A stretch of 64,000 nt of DNA from Chitinophagales bacterium (GCA_021323755.1 JAJPKJ010000007.1:1-64000), one strand, 5' to 3'; shown: positions 10,177-19,889, counted from the stretch's first letter. Notes: generated from the sequence alone by a model not told the origin. Numbers and translations: made by a program.

Positions 10177-10860
10177 TCATTTCACCCCAAAAAATTCATA
10201 AAAATAATTCTCCGGTTGCAGGTTAAGCCACTGCTGCCGGTTTTTATTTAAATCATCATAACTAAAATTATCAATATCCTGCTGTTTAAAATGCAACATA
10301 TTCTCCGGCTTTTTCTTGGTAATAATGCCAAGACCAAAATCGCAATCCAGCACAAAGACATTGATATCATTTCTAAAGCTTCGCAAGTGAACTATCGTTT
10401 TCCAAACATCGCCGTTCCAGACACCCACAAAATTGTTAGCCTTCCATTCCTCAAAACTGATAGAGGCCTGCTTGGTTTGCGGATTGCAATCGTGCATTAT
10501 GATAACAGCATCATCGCTCATGTATCTTAACGTGTTTTCAACATCGCGCAAAGCATAGCCATATTCATGCATCCCATCAATTAATGCAATATCAATTTTC
10601 TTTTTTTCAAGGAGTCGCGGCGCATCCTGCGAAAAGAAATCATCGCTTGTTTTTTCAACGTAGTTGTTGAATAGATTGTATGGATTGATCAACACTTTTC
10701 CCGCTTTTCTGCTGAAATCAAACCGAAACTCAGGGTCAACAGCAATTTTAAAATTACTTTTTACCTTAAAAAAAATATGCCCGTTAAAAACACCTATTTC
10801 TAGATAGTTCTTGAGCCTTTTTTGTTTCATCAAAGTTTGTAAAATGCTAAGTCTGTCCAT
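10177..10860 (-). CDS. Class I SAM-dependent methyltransferase-like protein
   Basis: 227 aa with a Rossmann-type core: motif I region YLEIGVFNGHIF, an acidic strand end AVDPEF, and IDIALIDGMHEYGYALRDVE, which matches the methyltransferase-24 family often found with glycan or surface-polysaccharide genes. HDCNPQT follows the next strand. Methyl acceptor unknown. It converges on recR with a 3-bp gap and is divergent from a family-2 glycosyltransferase, suggesting a role in polysaccharide decoration (inference). Confidence 0.8.
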   Translation of the reverse strand: MDRLSILQTLMKQKRLKNYLEIGVFNGHIFFKVKSNFKIAVDPEFRFDFSRKAGKVLINPYNLFNNYVEKTSDDFFSQDAPRLLEKKKIDIALIDGMHEYGYALRDVENTLRYMSDDAVIIMHDCNPQTKQASISFEEWKANNFVGVWNGDVWKTIVHLRSFRNDINVFVLDCDFGLGIITKKKPENMLHFKQQDIDNFSYDDLNKNRQQWLNLQPENYFYEFFGVK

Positions 10861-11010
10861 GATCTTTTATTAAATATGAATTATAAATATAAAATTTATC
10901 GCCGTTATTGGAATTTTTATTGAATTTTATTTGAAATTCACCCGCAATAAATCCATAATTTGGTTTATTAATAAATTCCAAATTACTTCGATTGCATTTA
11001 ACTAAGGGTT

Positions 11011-11907
11011 ATGTTTGATGCCATTTTTATTGAAAAAAAAAAGTGTTCTCCGCGCAAGGATGCGTTGTTTTCGATATTAATTCCTTCATGGAATAATCTC
11101 CCCTATCTTAAACTATGCGTTGAAAGTATCCGTAAAAATTCACATTACACTCACCAGATCATTGTTCATATAAATGAAGGATCTGATGGAACACTTGCCT
11201 GGATCGAATCACAGCCCGACATTGATTATACTTTCAGCAAGAAAAATATTGGGGTGTGTTACGCGCTGAATGCGGGCAGAAACCTGGTAAGCACAGATTT
11301 CATCGTGTACATCAATGACGATATGTATGTTTGTCCTGGTTGGGATTTTGCGTTGGCAGAAGAAATCAACAAATCAGAACATTTCTATTTCTTTTTTTCA
11401 GGTACGGCGATTGAACCTGTTTCCTCCAGCAATTGTGTTATTGAAAAAGATTATGGAACGAATATTGAAAATTTCCGCGAGCAACAACTATTAAATGAGT
11501 TCAGCGATTTGCCCATGCATGATTGGCAGGGTGCCACCTGGCCGCCAAATGTGGTACACAAAAATATCTGGGACCTGGTCGGCGGCTACAGCACTGAATT
11601 TTCTCCCGGCATGTATTCCGACCCCGATTTTTCAATGAAGCTATGGAACGCAGGAATTCGCTTGTTCAAAGGCGTCAGTAAAAGCCGTGTTTATCATTTC
11701 GGCTCCCGCTCAACAAAAAGAGTGGTGAAAAATAAAGGCTATTATACTTTTATCGCTAAATGGAAAATGACTTCCGGAACATTTACAAAATATTATTTAC
11801 AAAGAGGAACCCTTTTTAGCGGAGAATTGGAATCGCCCAAGATCCATATGGGAATAAAATTGAAAAATCTTTTGAAAAGATTTCTTCTGATCTTTCTCAA
11901 ATACTGA
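11011..11907 (+). CDS. Family 2 glycosyltransferase
   Basis: 298 aa. The GT-A fold is seen from FSILIPSWNNLPYLKLCVES at the N-terminus, through NIGVCYALNAGR, to the DXD-like metal site VYINDDMYV. A later acidic and aromatic segment (PGMYSDPDFSMKLWNAG) fits the acceptor side. No transmembrane segments are obvious, so it is likely cytoplasmic or peripheral. It would transfer a sugar from a nucleotide donor. Neighbouring methyltransferase suggests a glycan pathway, but no cluster is present. Confidence 0.88.
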   Translation: MFDAIFIEKKKCSPRKDALFSILIPSWNNLPYLKLCVESIRKNSHYTHQIIVHINEGSDGTLAWIESQPDIDYTFSKKNIGVCYALNAGRNLVSTDFIVYINDDMYVCPGWDFALAEEINKSEHFYFFFSGTAIEPVSSSNCVIEKDYGTNIENFREQQLLNEFSDLPMHDWQGATWPPNVVHKNIWDLVGGYSTEFSPGMYSDPDFSMKLWNAGIRLFKGVSKSRVYHFGSRSTKRVVKNKGYYTFIAKWKMTSGTFTKYYLQRGTLFSGELESPKIHMGIKLKNLLKRFLLIFLKY

Positions 11908-11920
11908 ATTCGCGCGCGGA

Positions 11921-12841
11921 TCATGTGTATTTCGAAATAAGCTGGTACAAATTGAATTGTTCATGTTGGATTAGTTCCCGGATATCCTTTGACAAATCTT
12001 CTTTGCTCAGATCTTTCATTCGCTGGTATTGGATAAGCTGATAGGCTTCTGCAGCGAGCAGCTCCGGTTTGTGGGCATTTTTGGTCTCATCACTCAAATC
12101 AATTTTAATCTGATTCCAGAGTTCCCTGACGCCTTCGCCCTGTGTGGCAATTGTCTTTAATACAGGAATCGGTTGTTGATCCTGTATCAAAATCCCCTGC
12201 AGGTTCTTCACCAGGTTATCTGTTTGCTCATGATCGCTTTTATTGACAACGAAAATATCAGCGATCTCCATTAACCCCGCTTTCATGGTTTGAATATCAT
12301 CGCCGGATCCGGGCGTTAATACAACGATTGTCGTATCTGCAATGGCTGCCACCTCCACTTCGTTTTGGCCAACACCAACAGTTTCAATTATGATATAATC
12401 GAAGTCGGCAGCTTTCAGCAGATCGGTTATTTCTATCACCTTCGGATTTAATCCGCCCAAATTTCCGCGCGATGCAAGTGAGCGAATAAAAACATCCTCA
12501 TGATTGAACCACTTGTTCATTCTTATACGATCTCCAAGCAAGGCTCCAAAATGAAATGGCGATGAAGGATCAACACAAATAACTGCAATTTTTTTATGTT
12601 CGCTGATGAGATGCCCGATGAGAACGTCTATCAGCGTGCTTTTGCCTGCGCCGGGCGCCCCGGTGATGCCGATGACCTTTCTGGTAGAATAATCTGCTGG
12701 CAATGATTGGAGCAGCTCTAAATAATCAGCATGTTCGTTTTCTATCCATGAGATGCAACGAGATAGGATACGCCGGTCTCCCTGCCGAATGGATGGTATT
12801 ATCTTGGTCGAATTTATCTTTGAAAGGAAGATATCTGTCAT
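11921..12841 (-). CDS. meaB: Methylmalonyl-CoA mutase-associated GTPase MeaB
   Basis: 306 aa with G3E-type GTPase motifs: Walker A GITGAPGAGKST, the acidic ICVDPSSPFHFGALLGDRIRM segment, IIIETVGVGQNEVEV, and base-recognition NKSD. This set is diagnostic of MeaB/ArgK, the chaperone that gates cobalamin loading and protects methylmalonyl-CoA mutase. The mutase genes are not in the window. Residues about 15-55 form the usual N-terminal helical part. It converges on the glycosyltransferase gene. Confidence 0.93.
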   Translation of the reverse strand: MTDIFLSKINSTKIIPSIRQGDRRILSRCISWIENEHADYLELLQSLPADYSTRKVIGITGAPGAGKSTLIDVLIGHLISEHKKIAVICVDPSSPFHFGALLGDRIRMNKWFNHEDVFIRSLASRGNLGGLNPKVIEITDLLKAADFDYIIIETVGVGQNEVEVAAIADTTIVVLTPGSGDDIQTMKAGLMEIADIFVVNKSDHEQTDNLVKNLQGILIQDQQPIPVLKTIATQGEGVRELWNQIKIDLSDETKNAHKPELLAAEAYQLIQYQRMKDLSKEDLSKDIRELIQHEQFNLYQLISKYT

Positions 12842-12946
12842 CGTAATTCAAAAGTAGGAGCAAAAATCTGAGTGTAAAAAAATCGTTTTAAAATCTTTCT
12901 TAACGATTAAGCAGTTAAATTTGATGCCATTTATCAACATTTAATC

Positions 12947-13591
12947 ATGACGAACTTTATACCGATATTTCCGTTAAGCGTTGTCGTTTATCCTGGCGAA
13001 AACCTCAACCTGCATATATTTGAACCGCGCTATAAACAGCTTATCAGCGAGTGTTATGCGGAAGCAAAACCATTTGGAATTCCAAGTATAATCAATGAGA
13101 AGGTCAATGAAATGGGAACGCTGGTAACGATTACTGAAATCGTGAACAAAAGCGAGAACGGTGAAATGGATATCAAAACAAAAGGCATTAGTATCTTCAG
13201 GATATTGGAGGTGATCAAAAAAGTTCCCGATAAACTTTATAGCGGCGCAATTGTGAATTACCCGGAAAATGTGCAGGAGGTGGCCAATAGGGATTTAATA
13301 AAAAAAGTAATGAACGCACTGCGTGAATTGCATCGTCTTTTAAAAATCGATAAGGATTTCAAAAAGACCGATGATGAAGTGACGGCCTACGATCTTGCGC
13401 ATCATGTGGGATTATCCTTAGAAGAAGAATATGAATTGCTGGAATTATTAAGAGAAGATCAGCGGCAGGAATATTTGAAAAGACATTTGAGCAAGGTGTT
13501 GCCGGTCATCGCGGAAATGGAAACGCTAAAAAAACGGGTCAAGCTCAATGGTCATTTTAAAAATCTATCTTCATTTGATTTTGAACAGTAA
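12947..13591 (+). CDS. LON-substrate-binding-domain protein (Lon N-terminal-like)
   Basis: 214 aa beginning FIPIFPLSVVVYPGENLNLHIFEPRY, the classic LON/PUA-like N-domain start, followed by beta strands and a helical C-terminal half (ELHRLLKIDKDF ... LLELLREDQRQEYLKRHL). It lacks the AAA+ and protease domains of Lon, so it is a stand-alone family member of unclear role, possibly substrate binding. A TAAATTTG element (12916-12923) gives a short leader. It lies 9 bp before coaX and is probably co-transcribed with coaX and lptC. Confidence 0.9.
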   Translation: MTNFIPIFPLSVVVYPGENLNLHIFEPRYKQLISECYAEAKPFGIPSIINEKVNEMGTLVTITEIVNKSENGEMDIKTKGISIFRILEVIKKVPDKLYSGAIVNYPENVQEVANRDLIKKVMNALRELHRLLKIDKDFKKTDDEVTAYDLAHHVGLSLEEEYELLELLREDQRQEYLKRHLSKVLPVIAEMETLKKRVKLNGHFKNLSSFDFEQ

Positions 13592-13600
13592 AGCCTAACG

Positions 13601-14326
13601 ATGGACATCACATTATGTTTCGATTTCGGTAACACGCGCTTAAAATGCGCTGTTTTTTCAGATGGGAAATTTGTAGAAGAAATTTTGCTGGATAGTGATG
13701 ATGATGCGACCATTCAATCCCTTATTCAAAAATATGCTCCAACAAAGTCTATTTTATCTTCAGTAGTCAATCATAATCCGGCAATTGAAAATTTATTGAA
13801 GCAGTCAACCCGTTTTCACAAATTAGATCATCTTTCAAAATTACCCGTCACTACCCCTGTCGGAAAGCCCGAGACCATCGGCGCAGACAGGCTTGCATTG
13901 GTTGTGGCTGCAGTGAATATTTTTCCAAAAAAAAATAATTTGGTTATTGGTCTGGGCAGCGCCATCACCTATAACTTCGTTAATAAGCATAATGAGTTTT
14001 TAGGAGGGGGAATATCCCCCGGAATGGAAATGCGTTTTAAATCCTTGCATCAGTTCACTGCAAAACTTCCATTAATAAAAGCAGACTGGAATTTTCCATT
14101 GGTCGGTTTTGACACCAGAACCAATATTCTCAGCGGCGTTATTTTAGGGATAACCAAAGAAATTGATGGCACCATTGATGCATACGCCGAAAAGTATCAC
14201 AACTTTAACGTGCTTTTAAGCGGCGGCGATATTCATTATTTCGCCAGACGATTGAAAAATAAGATATTCGCCGACCCGTATTTAATTTACAAAGGTTTAT
14301 ATGCCATCAGTGAATTCAATCAATAA
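13601..14326 (+). CDS. coaX: Type III pantothenate kinase
   Basis: 241 aa of the ASKHA fold. The phosphate-1 motif LCFDFGNTRLKCAVF, the pantothenate-site GADRLALVVAA and the phosphate-2 region VIGLGSAITYNFV are visible, with a later GGGISPGMEMRF. It makes 4'-phosphopantothenate, the first step of CoA synthesis from pantothenate, and type III enzymes are not feedback-inhibited by CoA. It overlaps lptC by 26 bp, so the two are translationally close. Confidence 0.95.
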   Translation: MDITLCFDFGNTRLKCAVFSDGKFVEEILLDSDDDATIQSLIQKYAPTKSILSSVVNHNPAIENLLKQSTRFHKLDHLSKLPVTTPVGKPETIGADRLALVVAAVNIFPKKNNLVIGLGSAITYNFVNKHNEFLGGGISPGMEMRFKSLHQFTAKLPLIKADWNFPLVGFDTRTNILSGVILGITKEIDGTIDAYAEKYHNFNVLLSGGDIHYFARRLKNKIFADPYLIYKGLYAISEFNQ

Positions 14327-14909
14327 TCTCTACTCAAAAAGAACGCTGGCATATTCTTGCGCAAAAATTGTCTTGCCCCTGATCATCTTGAGCTTTGTTG
14401 CCTGTGAAAACAACATGAAAAAAATTCCGGCACTCCGTAAAAAGCAAGTGGGCATTGAAACAGGGAACGACATAGAAAGTTATTACAGTGTCGATGCAAA
14501 AGTGAAGGCAAAGCTAACGGCCCCGTATATGCTACGATATCTTGCCGATTCCCCCTATGTTGAATTTCCCAAGACAATGCATGTCGATTTTTACAACGAC
14601 ACCATGCGCATCCAAACCAAAATGGATTCGAAGTATGGAAAATATTTTCAGTACTCCGAACGAGTCTTCCTGCGTGATAGCGTTATCGTAAAGAATTCCA
14701 TTACGGGCGACACACTAAAAACAAATGAATTGTGGTGGGATCAGAAAAAACAACAATTGTACAACGATAAACCTTCCTATATTTTCAAAAAGGATGGCAC
14801 AAAACTCTTTGCAAAAGATGGATTGGAGGCGGCGCAAGACCTGAGCTGGTACACTTTTAAAAAAGTTTCCGGACCTGTTTCTGTCCCTGAAAATGGATTA
14901 CCGAAATAG
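14301..14909 (+). CDS. lptC: LPS export protein LptC, lipoprotein form
   Basis: 202 aa. A hydrophobic leader ends in lipobox SFVAC (Cys about 35), followed by a beta-rich LptC/OstA-like domain (YYSVDAKVKAKLTAPYMLRY; MHVDFYNDTMRIQTKM; GDTLKTNELWWDQKKQQLYN). It bridges the LptBFG inner-membrane machine and LptA in lipopolysaccharide transport. Having a lipid anchor instead of a transmembrane helix is common in Bacteroidota. The start overlaps coaX. LptB lies 14 kb away in this window. Confidence 0.88.
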   Translation: MPSVNSINNLYSKRTLAYSCAKIVLPLIILSFVACENNMKKIPALRKKQVGIETGNDIESYYSVDAKVKAKLTAPYMLRYLADSPYVEFPKTMHVDFYNDTMRIQTKMDSKYGKYFQYSERVFLRDSVIVKNSITGDTLKTNELWWDQKKQQLYNDKPSYIFKKDGTKLFAKDGLEAAQDLSWYTFKKVSGPVSVPENGLPK

Positions 14910-14950
14910 TCAGCGCGCAATGGTGAATAGTATCGCAGCGTTCTATATTA

Positions 14951-15559
14951 TTAACTGACTGGCTTATTGTCTTTCCAATGCCACAAGTGAAGACAGGCAT
15001 AGGTTCTGTAAGGACTCCATTTCTCCGAAATCTTAAATAAATTTTCTTTGAATTCTTTTTTATTTGTCCGATCTAATTTGTAGAGTTTTATCATCGCATT
15101 TTGAATTCCCAGGTCATCAACGGCAAAAACATCTTCACGTCCGAGGGTGAACATCAGCAGCATTTCCGTTGTCCATCTACCGACACCTTTTATCTCGGTT
15201 AAATAATTTATTACTTCATCGTTACTGAGCTTACTGAGGTGTTTGTGATCAATTCCTTTTTCCATGGCGAATTTTGCAACATTATGCACATAATTTGTTT
15301 TAGCATTCGACAAACCGATTGCGCGTAACTTATCAAAAGGGATAGATAATATTTGCTCCGGCGTTGGTGTTGTGGTATCAAAAAGGGCAAGAAACCTTTT
15401 GTGAATCACATCAGCAACTTTTGTTGAAAGCTGCTGACTCATGATAGAGCCACACAAATGCAACTGGATATTTTTTCTTTTTGTGAGCTTGAACGGTCCG
15501 TGCTGCTCGATTATTTTTTTAAGTTTTTTATCTTTAGAAAGATGATCAATATAATGCAT
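14951..15559 (-). CDS. HhH-GPD DNA-3-methyladenine glycosylase (AlkA-like)
   Basis: 202 aa containing the helix-hairpin-helix EIKGVGRWTTEMLLMFTLG followed by the catalytic Asp region VFAVDDLGIQNA, as in AlkA-type glycosylases. It excises alkylated bases. It lacks the N-terminal beta domain of E. coli AlkA, so it is the short form. WSPYRTYACLHLWHW is the typical ending. The start faces mnmD. A paralogue lies at 35287-35916. Confidence 0.92.
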   Translation of the reverse strand: MHYIDHLSKDKKLKKIIEQHGPFKLTKRKNIQLHLCGSIMSQQLSTKVADVIHKRFLALFDTTTPTPEQILSIPFDKLRAIGLSNAKTNYVHNVAKFAMEKGIDHKHLSKLSNDEVINYLTEIKGVGRWTTEMLLMFTLGREDVFAVDDLGIQNAMIKLYKLDRTNKKEFKENLFKISEKWSPYRTYACLHLWHWKDNKPVS

Positions 15560-15641
15560 GTTGAATGTGATTTTTGCAAGGAGTTCAATTGGTAATATTT
15601 TCAGTTCAACTCAGGTAAAAATAGATTTTAAATTTGTGATG

Positions 15642-16310
15642 ATGAAAAGGGAGATTTTTGTTACTGATGATGGTTCTCATTCTGTTTTGAATGATGAAAT
15701 GCAGACAACCTATCATTCAAGATATGGGGCTATCCGGGAATCGAGACATGTTTTTATTGAAAACGGCTTGCAAAGACTGGAAAGCACCGATGCAAGGATA
15801 AACATTTTTGAAATGGGTTTCGGAACAGGCCTGAATGCATTATTGACATTGATCGAGGCAGAAAAAAATCACCAAGAAATTTATTACGAAACCATTGAAT
15901 TATTTCCGCTTGAAAAAGATCTTTATGAGAGACTGAATTATTGTGCGCAATTACAAAGAGAGGATCTAAAAGATGAATTTGAAAAACTCCATCACAGTGA
16001 ATGGGAAATGCAGATATCAATACATTCTTTTTTCAATTTTAGAAAACTAAATACTTCTCTTGCCGATCATACATTCAATAAATTATTTGATATTATTTTC
16101 TATGATGCCTTTGCGCCGAAAGCCCAGCCTGAATTGTGGACCAAAGAGATTTTTGAAAAATTATTCGCCGCCCTTAACCCCAAAGGCTCATTGGTAACTT
16201 ATTGCAGCAAGGGAGATGTTCAACGAAAAATGAAAGCTGCAGGATTTATAATAGAAAAATTAGCCGGACCTCCGCATAAAAGAGAAATATTGCGTGCCGT
16301 AAAAGAATAA
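15642..16310 (+). CDS. mnmD: tRNA (mnm5s2U34)-methyltransferase MnmD
   Basis: 222 aa from the second of two adjacent ATGs (15639, 15642); the ORF-track start at 15558 is upstream of a TAAATTTG element (15629-15636) and is rejected. SAM-binding motif IFEMGFGTGLNALL and the family signature FYDAFAPKAQPELWT are clear, as is YCSKGDVQRKMKAAGF. It finishes the wobble-uridine modification without the FAD-oxidase half that MnmC carries. It converges on the fasciclin gene with a 3-bp gap. Confidence 0.92.
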   Translation: MKREIFVTDDGSHSVLNDEMQTTYHSRYGAIRESRHVFIENGLQRLESTDARINIFEMGFGTGLNALLTLIEAEKNHQEIYYETIELFPLEKDLYERLNYCAQLQREDLKDEFEKLHHSEWEMQISIHSFFNFRKLNTSLADHTFNKLFDIIFYDAFAPKAQPELWTKEIFEKLFAALNPKGSLVTYCSKGDVQRKMKAAGFIIEKLAGPPHKREILRAVKE

Positions 16311-16313
16311 ATC

Positions 16314-17303
16314 TTATTGGCGCAATACGCGGTCAATCTTGTGCACTACCCCATTTCTTGCCATAATATTGGGTGCGTAAATATTGGCGGATACAGAATC
16401 GCTGTTTCCTTCTGCCTGGTAATAAGCGGCGCCAAAAATTACTTTTATGGTGTTGGTGGATAAGGTGACTTGTGTAGCTGTATCCGAACTACCAACATTG
16501 CCAATAGCAATGCCCATATCGGAAGTAAAATATCTATTGTTGATAATATGGTATGCGAGCAATTTGGCGACTGTATCGGCAGGAAGCGTTTTAAAAGTAT
16601 CGACATTGAGGAACCCTGCATTGCGAAATGCATTATTGTTAGGAACCAATACCGTATAAATGCCGCCGCCTGTCAAAAGCGATTGAATATTGAATAAGGT
16701 CGAACTACTTGTTCGCGCCACAGCAGTATCAAAATAACTCAATGTTGTATCTGCCTGCGTAATTTGCAAAATTGTTCCTGCCGGTGGGAACAATGGCTGC
16801 GCCATCACATCAAGATAGCCATTACTTGCCGAAACATCGGTTGTAGGAACGCTGATTCCATTAATGTAAAGATTGGTTCCGGTATAAGTAACAAAAATTG
16901 AATCGCCGCTCGCCAAGCTATCTATTTTTACATTTTGACCCGTGCCATTAATCAATGCAGAAGATAATCGCGCTTCCCCCAGCAGGATACTATATTCCAA
17001 TAATTTCTTTAACACATCCACATTCATGGTGTCTATCACGGAGATATTTAACCCGTATTGATTCATTATTTGATCGGTACAAACAAACATTGTCACCATT
17101 GAATCCGGATTATTTAAAACAGTATCAAGTCCTGATCTTACCAAGGCGGCATTCAAAATGGTGAGATTGGTTGCTGTTTTTATAAGTTGTGCCACCGTTG
17201 GGTTTTTAACCGGCGGAGCCGTGCTTGAATTTTTTACGCAACTGATAAATACAATTACGATCAAAAAAATTGTGATCGGCTTGCACAAAACATTAATTTT
17301 CAT
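16314..17303 (-). CDS. Fasciclin (FAS1) domain lipoprotein, first of a tandem pair
   Basis: 329 aa. The signal peptide ends in lipobox FISC (Cys about 22). Two FAS1 repeats follow: about 40-190 (LTILNAALVRSGLDTVLN ... VTMFVCTDQIMNQYG ... YLDVMAQPLFPPAGTI) and about 195-329 (FNIQSLLTGGGIYTVLVPNNNAF ... MARNGVVHKIDRVLRQ). FAS1 domains mediate adhesion or protein binding at the cell surface. It lies 34 bp downstream of a paralogue on the same strand, so a duplicated operon is likely. Confidence 0.92.
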   Translation of the reverse strand: MKINVLCKPITIFLIVIVFISCVKNSSTAPPVKNPTVAQLIKTATNLTILNAALVRSGLDTVLNNPDSMVTMFVCTDQIMNQYGLNISVIDTMNVDVLKKLLEYSILLGEARLSSALINGTGQNVKIDSLASGDSIFVTYTGTNLYINGISVPTTDVSASNGYLDVMAQPLFPPAGTILQITQADTTLSYFDTAVARTSSSTLFNIQSLLTGGGIYTVLVPNNNAFRNAGFLNVDTFKTLPADTVAKLLAYHIINNRYFTSDMGIAIGNVGSSDTATQVTLSTNTIKVIFGAAYYQAEGNSDSVSANIYAPNIMARNGVVHKIDRVLRQ

Positions 17304-17337
17304 AACCCGGTTTTTTGTGGATCTTTTTCCAAATCCT

Positions 17338-18294
17338 TTAAGGCAATAATATATGGTTCGTTACATGAATAACGCCATTATAGGCCATAATATTGGGAGA
17401 AGTAATGGATGCTGAACTGTTATGTCCCTCCACTTCATATTGTAACCCGTTGATCTGTTGACCAACAATGGTATTTCCGGTTAATAATGTTGTCAAAGTC
17501 TGTCCACTTGCGAAATCAGATGTAAAAACCCTTTTAGGCAAAATATTGTATTCCATAATTCTTGCTAAAGAATCCGGGTTGCTGTTATTAATGACACTGA
17601 GTGTTGTAAAGCCTGCTGTTTGAAAGGCACTATTGGTAGCTAAAAAAACGGTATAAATACCGGAACCGGATAATAAAGTATCAATATTGACAGTACCGGT
17701 ACTTGCTCTTGCAATTGCTGCTGCAAAATAACTAAATGCAGTATCTGCTTGTATGGTATGTAATAAATTTCCGGATGGAGGGATCAACGGAGCTGAAACG
17801 CCATCCAATATACCATTGGTTGCTGCAAAATCATAAGAGGCTAATTGAAACCCATTTACAAAAAAACTGCTTCCCGTACTTGTTATAAAAACTGAATCTC
17901 CCAAATATGTTTGTACCGGTATATTATTAGCGATCGTGAATTGAGTTGATAAATGCTTGCCCGGAATTAAGCCATATAATAATATTTTCCGCAGCTGGGT
18001 ATCCGGTAAACTTGTTAAAGTAGTGCTGGAGATCCCGAAGCCTGAATAGGCTGCATCAGTAGCAACAAAATAAGTATAAGGACCGGGTTTGCTTAGTAAA
18101 GTATCCAAATCCACCGCATTTACTGCACTGCTAAGCACGGTTAGATTACTGATCGTCGCAATTAACCCGCTGATCGTTGTATCGGTAGGAGTAGTGGAAT
18201 TGATATTACTGTTCTTAATACAGCCTGAAACCAACATACTATTGTAGATGATCACCAATAGAACAAAAGAGCCTAATAATTTTTTTCCTCTCAT
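17338..18294 (-). CDS. Fasciclin (FAS1) domain lipoprotein, second of a tandem pair
   Basis: 318 aa with lipobox VSGC (Cys about 25) and two FAS1 repeats: LTVLSSAVNAVDLDTLLSKPG ... YTYFVATDAAYSGFG and NIDTLLSGSGIYTVFLATNSAFQ ... IMAYNGVIHVTNHILLP. The layout matches the downstream neighbour segment by segment, which shows gene duplication. Surface adhesion or matrix role is inferred from the family. It is the upstream gene of the pair; a hairpin separates it from cysS. Confidence 0.92.
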   Translation of the reverse strand: MRGKKLLGSFVLLVIIYNSMLVSGCIKNSNINSTTPTDTTISGLIATISNLTVLSSAVNAVDLDTLLSKPGPYTYFVATDAAYSGFGISSTTLTSLPDTQLRKILLYGLIPGKHLSTQFTIANNIPVQTYLGDSVFITSTGSSFFVNGFQLASYDFAATNGILDGVSAPLIPPSGNLLHTIQADTAFSYFAAAIARASTGTVNIDTLLSGSGIYTVFLATNSAFQTAGFTTLSVINNSNPDSLARIMEYNILPKRVFTSDFASGQTLTTLLTGNTIVGQQINGLQYEVEGHNSSASITSPNIMAYNGVIHVTNHILLP

Positions 18295-18332
18295 AAATCA
18301 ATTTTTGTTTAATATTTATTGCAATTAAAATA

Positions 18333-18363
18333 CCACAACTATTACGAAAAAAATTAGTTGTGG
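18333..18363 (-). terminator. Hairpin downstream of cysS
   Basis: Perfect 9-bp inverted repeat CCACAACTA / TAGTTGTGG with a 13-nt loop, 27 bp after the cysS stop on the minus strand, followed by TATTTTAATT. The T-tract is broken, so termination is probable but not certain. Confidence 0.55.
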
Positions 18364-18389
18364 TTGTGTTTTAACAAAACAAAAGCCAA

Positions 18390-19889
18390 TTATTCAAAAC
18401 CATAACTCATTTTACCATCTTTTTCATCTTTCATCAAAATTCCCAGCTGCTGCAACTGGTTGCGGATCTTATCAGAAGTTGCATAATCTTTGCGCGTTCT
18501 TGCTTCTTTTCTAATTTCCACCAATAAATCCAAAACCCCGTTAAGTTTTGTAAGCTCGGCAGCATTTTCGTCCCGAAGTCCTAAAATATTTTCCAAATAA
18601 GTGGAAAAATATTTTTTCATCAATTGTAATGTTTCTTCGCTAATGGAGGAGGCGCTGATATGCCCATCTCTGATGGCATTAATGATCGGAACTATTTCAA
18701 ACATATTCGCCAGGACTTTTGCGGTATTGAAATCATCGTTCATGAATTCATCTAAATCATGCAATAGTTTTGCAATCTTGGTTTCAAGGTTATTATCTAT
18801 TGCTGCAGCATTATCATCAACCGGGCGTTCCAATTTCTGCAGATTTTTATAGGCTTCCCACAATCTTTTCAACCCTTTTTCAGCAGCCTGCAGTGCTTCA
18901 TTGCTAAAATCGAGCGTGCTCCGGTAATGTGTTTGCAAAATAAAAAACCGGATCGTCATTGGTGAAAACGGCTGTGATAATAATGGATGATCTCCGCTGA
19001 ATAATTCAGTAAGTTTAATCACATTATTATAACTCTTGCCCATCTTTTTTCCATTAATGGTTATCATATTATTGTGCAACCAATAACGTGCGGGCACTTT
19101 GTGATTGCAAACCGTGCTCTGTGCGATTTCACTTTCATGATGCGGGAAAAGCAAGTCCATTCCACCACCGTGAATATCAAATTGGTCCCCAAGATATTTT
19201 GTACTCATTGCCGAGCATTCAATGTGCCATCCCGGGAAACCTTCGCCCCAAGGACTTTCCCAACGCATAATGTGTTCCGGAGGCGCGGCTTTCCACAATG
19301 CAAAATCCTGCCTGTTCCTTTTCTCATGCTGGTTTTCCAATTCTCTTGATGTTTCTAATAGATCATCCAAAATCCTTCCGCTCAATTTTCCATATGGATA
19401 ATGCTCAGCATATTTTTTTACATCAAAATAAACAGAGCCGTTTGTTTCATAAGCATATCTTTCATGGATGATCTTTTTTATCATTTCAATTTGCTCAACG
19501 ATATGACCGGTTGCTGTGGGTTCAATGCTTGGTTCAAGATTATTGAACTTGCGCATGGCCCAATGGAAAAGGTTGGTATATTTTTGCACCAACTCCATCG
19601 GTTCCAATTTTTCTATTGTTGCTTTTTTCGAGATTTTATCTTCCGCTTCGCGGCCTTCTTCTTCAAAATGCCCGGCGTCGGTGATGTTGCGCACATACCG
19701 CACTTTATTTCCAAGATGCATGAGGTAACGATAAATAACGTCAAAGGTGATAAAAGGGCGAGCATGACCAAGATGACTTTCACCGCTTACTGTTGGTCCG
19801 CAAACATACATACCCACATAACCCGGAACGATTGAAGTGAACAATTCCTTTTGCCTGGTGTAAGAATTATGGACCTGAAGTGACTGCAT
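18390..19889 (-). CDS. cysS: Cysteinyl-tRNA synthetase
   Basis: 499 aa, class I synthetase. Seen: N-terminal zinc ligand Cys in YVCGPTVSGESHLGHARP (HLGH is the HIGH motif), the second zinc Cys in GWHIECSAMS, HGGGMDLLFPHHE, and the KMSKS equivalent KMGKSYNN. A C-terminal DALR-like helical region ends the protein. It charges tRNA-Cys. The leader (19890-20037) carries a TATTTTTG element at 19947-19954; no T-box or other riboswitch is seen. Confidence 0.97.
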   Translation of the reverse strand: MQSLQVHNSYTRQKELFTSIVPGYVGMYVCGPTVSGESHLGHARPFITFDVIYRYLMHLGNKVRYVRNITDAGHFEEEGREAEDKISKKATIEKLEPMELVQKYTNLFHWAMRKFNNLEPSIEPTATGHIVEQIEMIKKIIHERYAYETNGSVYFDVKKYAEHYPYGKLSGRILDDLLETSRELENQHEKRNRQDFALWKAAPPEHIMRWESPWGEGFPGWHIECSAMSTKYLGDQFDIHGGGMDLLFPHHESEIAQSTVCNHKVPARYWLHNNMITINGKKMGKSYNNVIKLTELFSGDHPLLSQPFSPMTIRFFILQTHYRSTLDFSNEALQAAEKGLKRLWEAYKNLQKLERPVDDNAAAIDNNLETKIAKLLHDLDEFMNDDFNTAKVLANMFEIVPIINAIRDGHISASSISEETLQLMKKYFSTYLENILGLRDENAAELTKLNGVLDLLVEIRKEARTRKDYATSDKIRNQLQQLGILMKDEKDGKMSYGFE

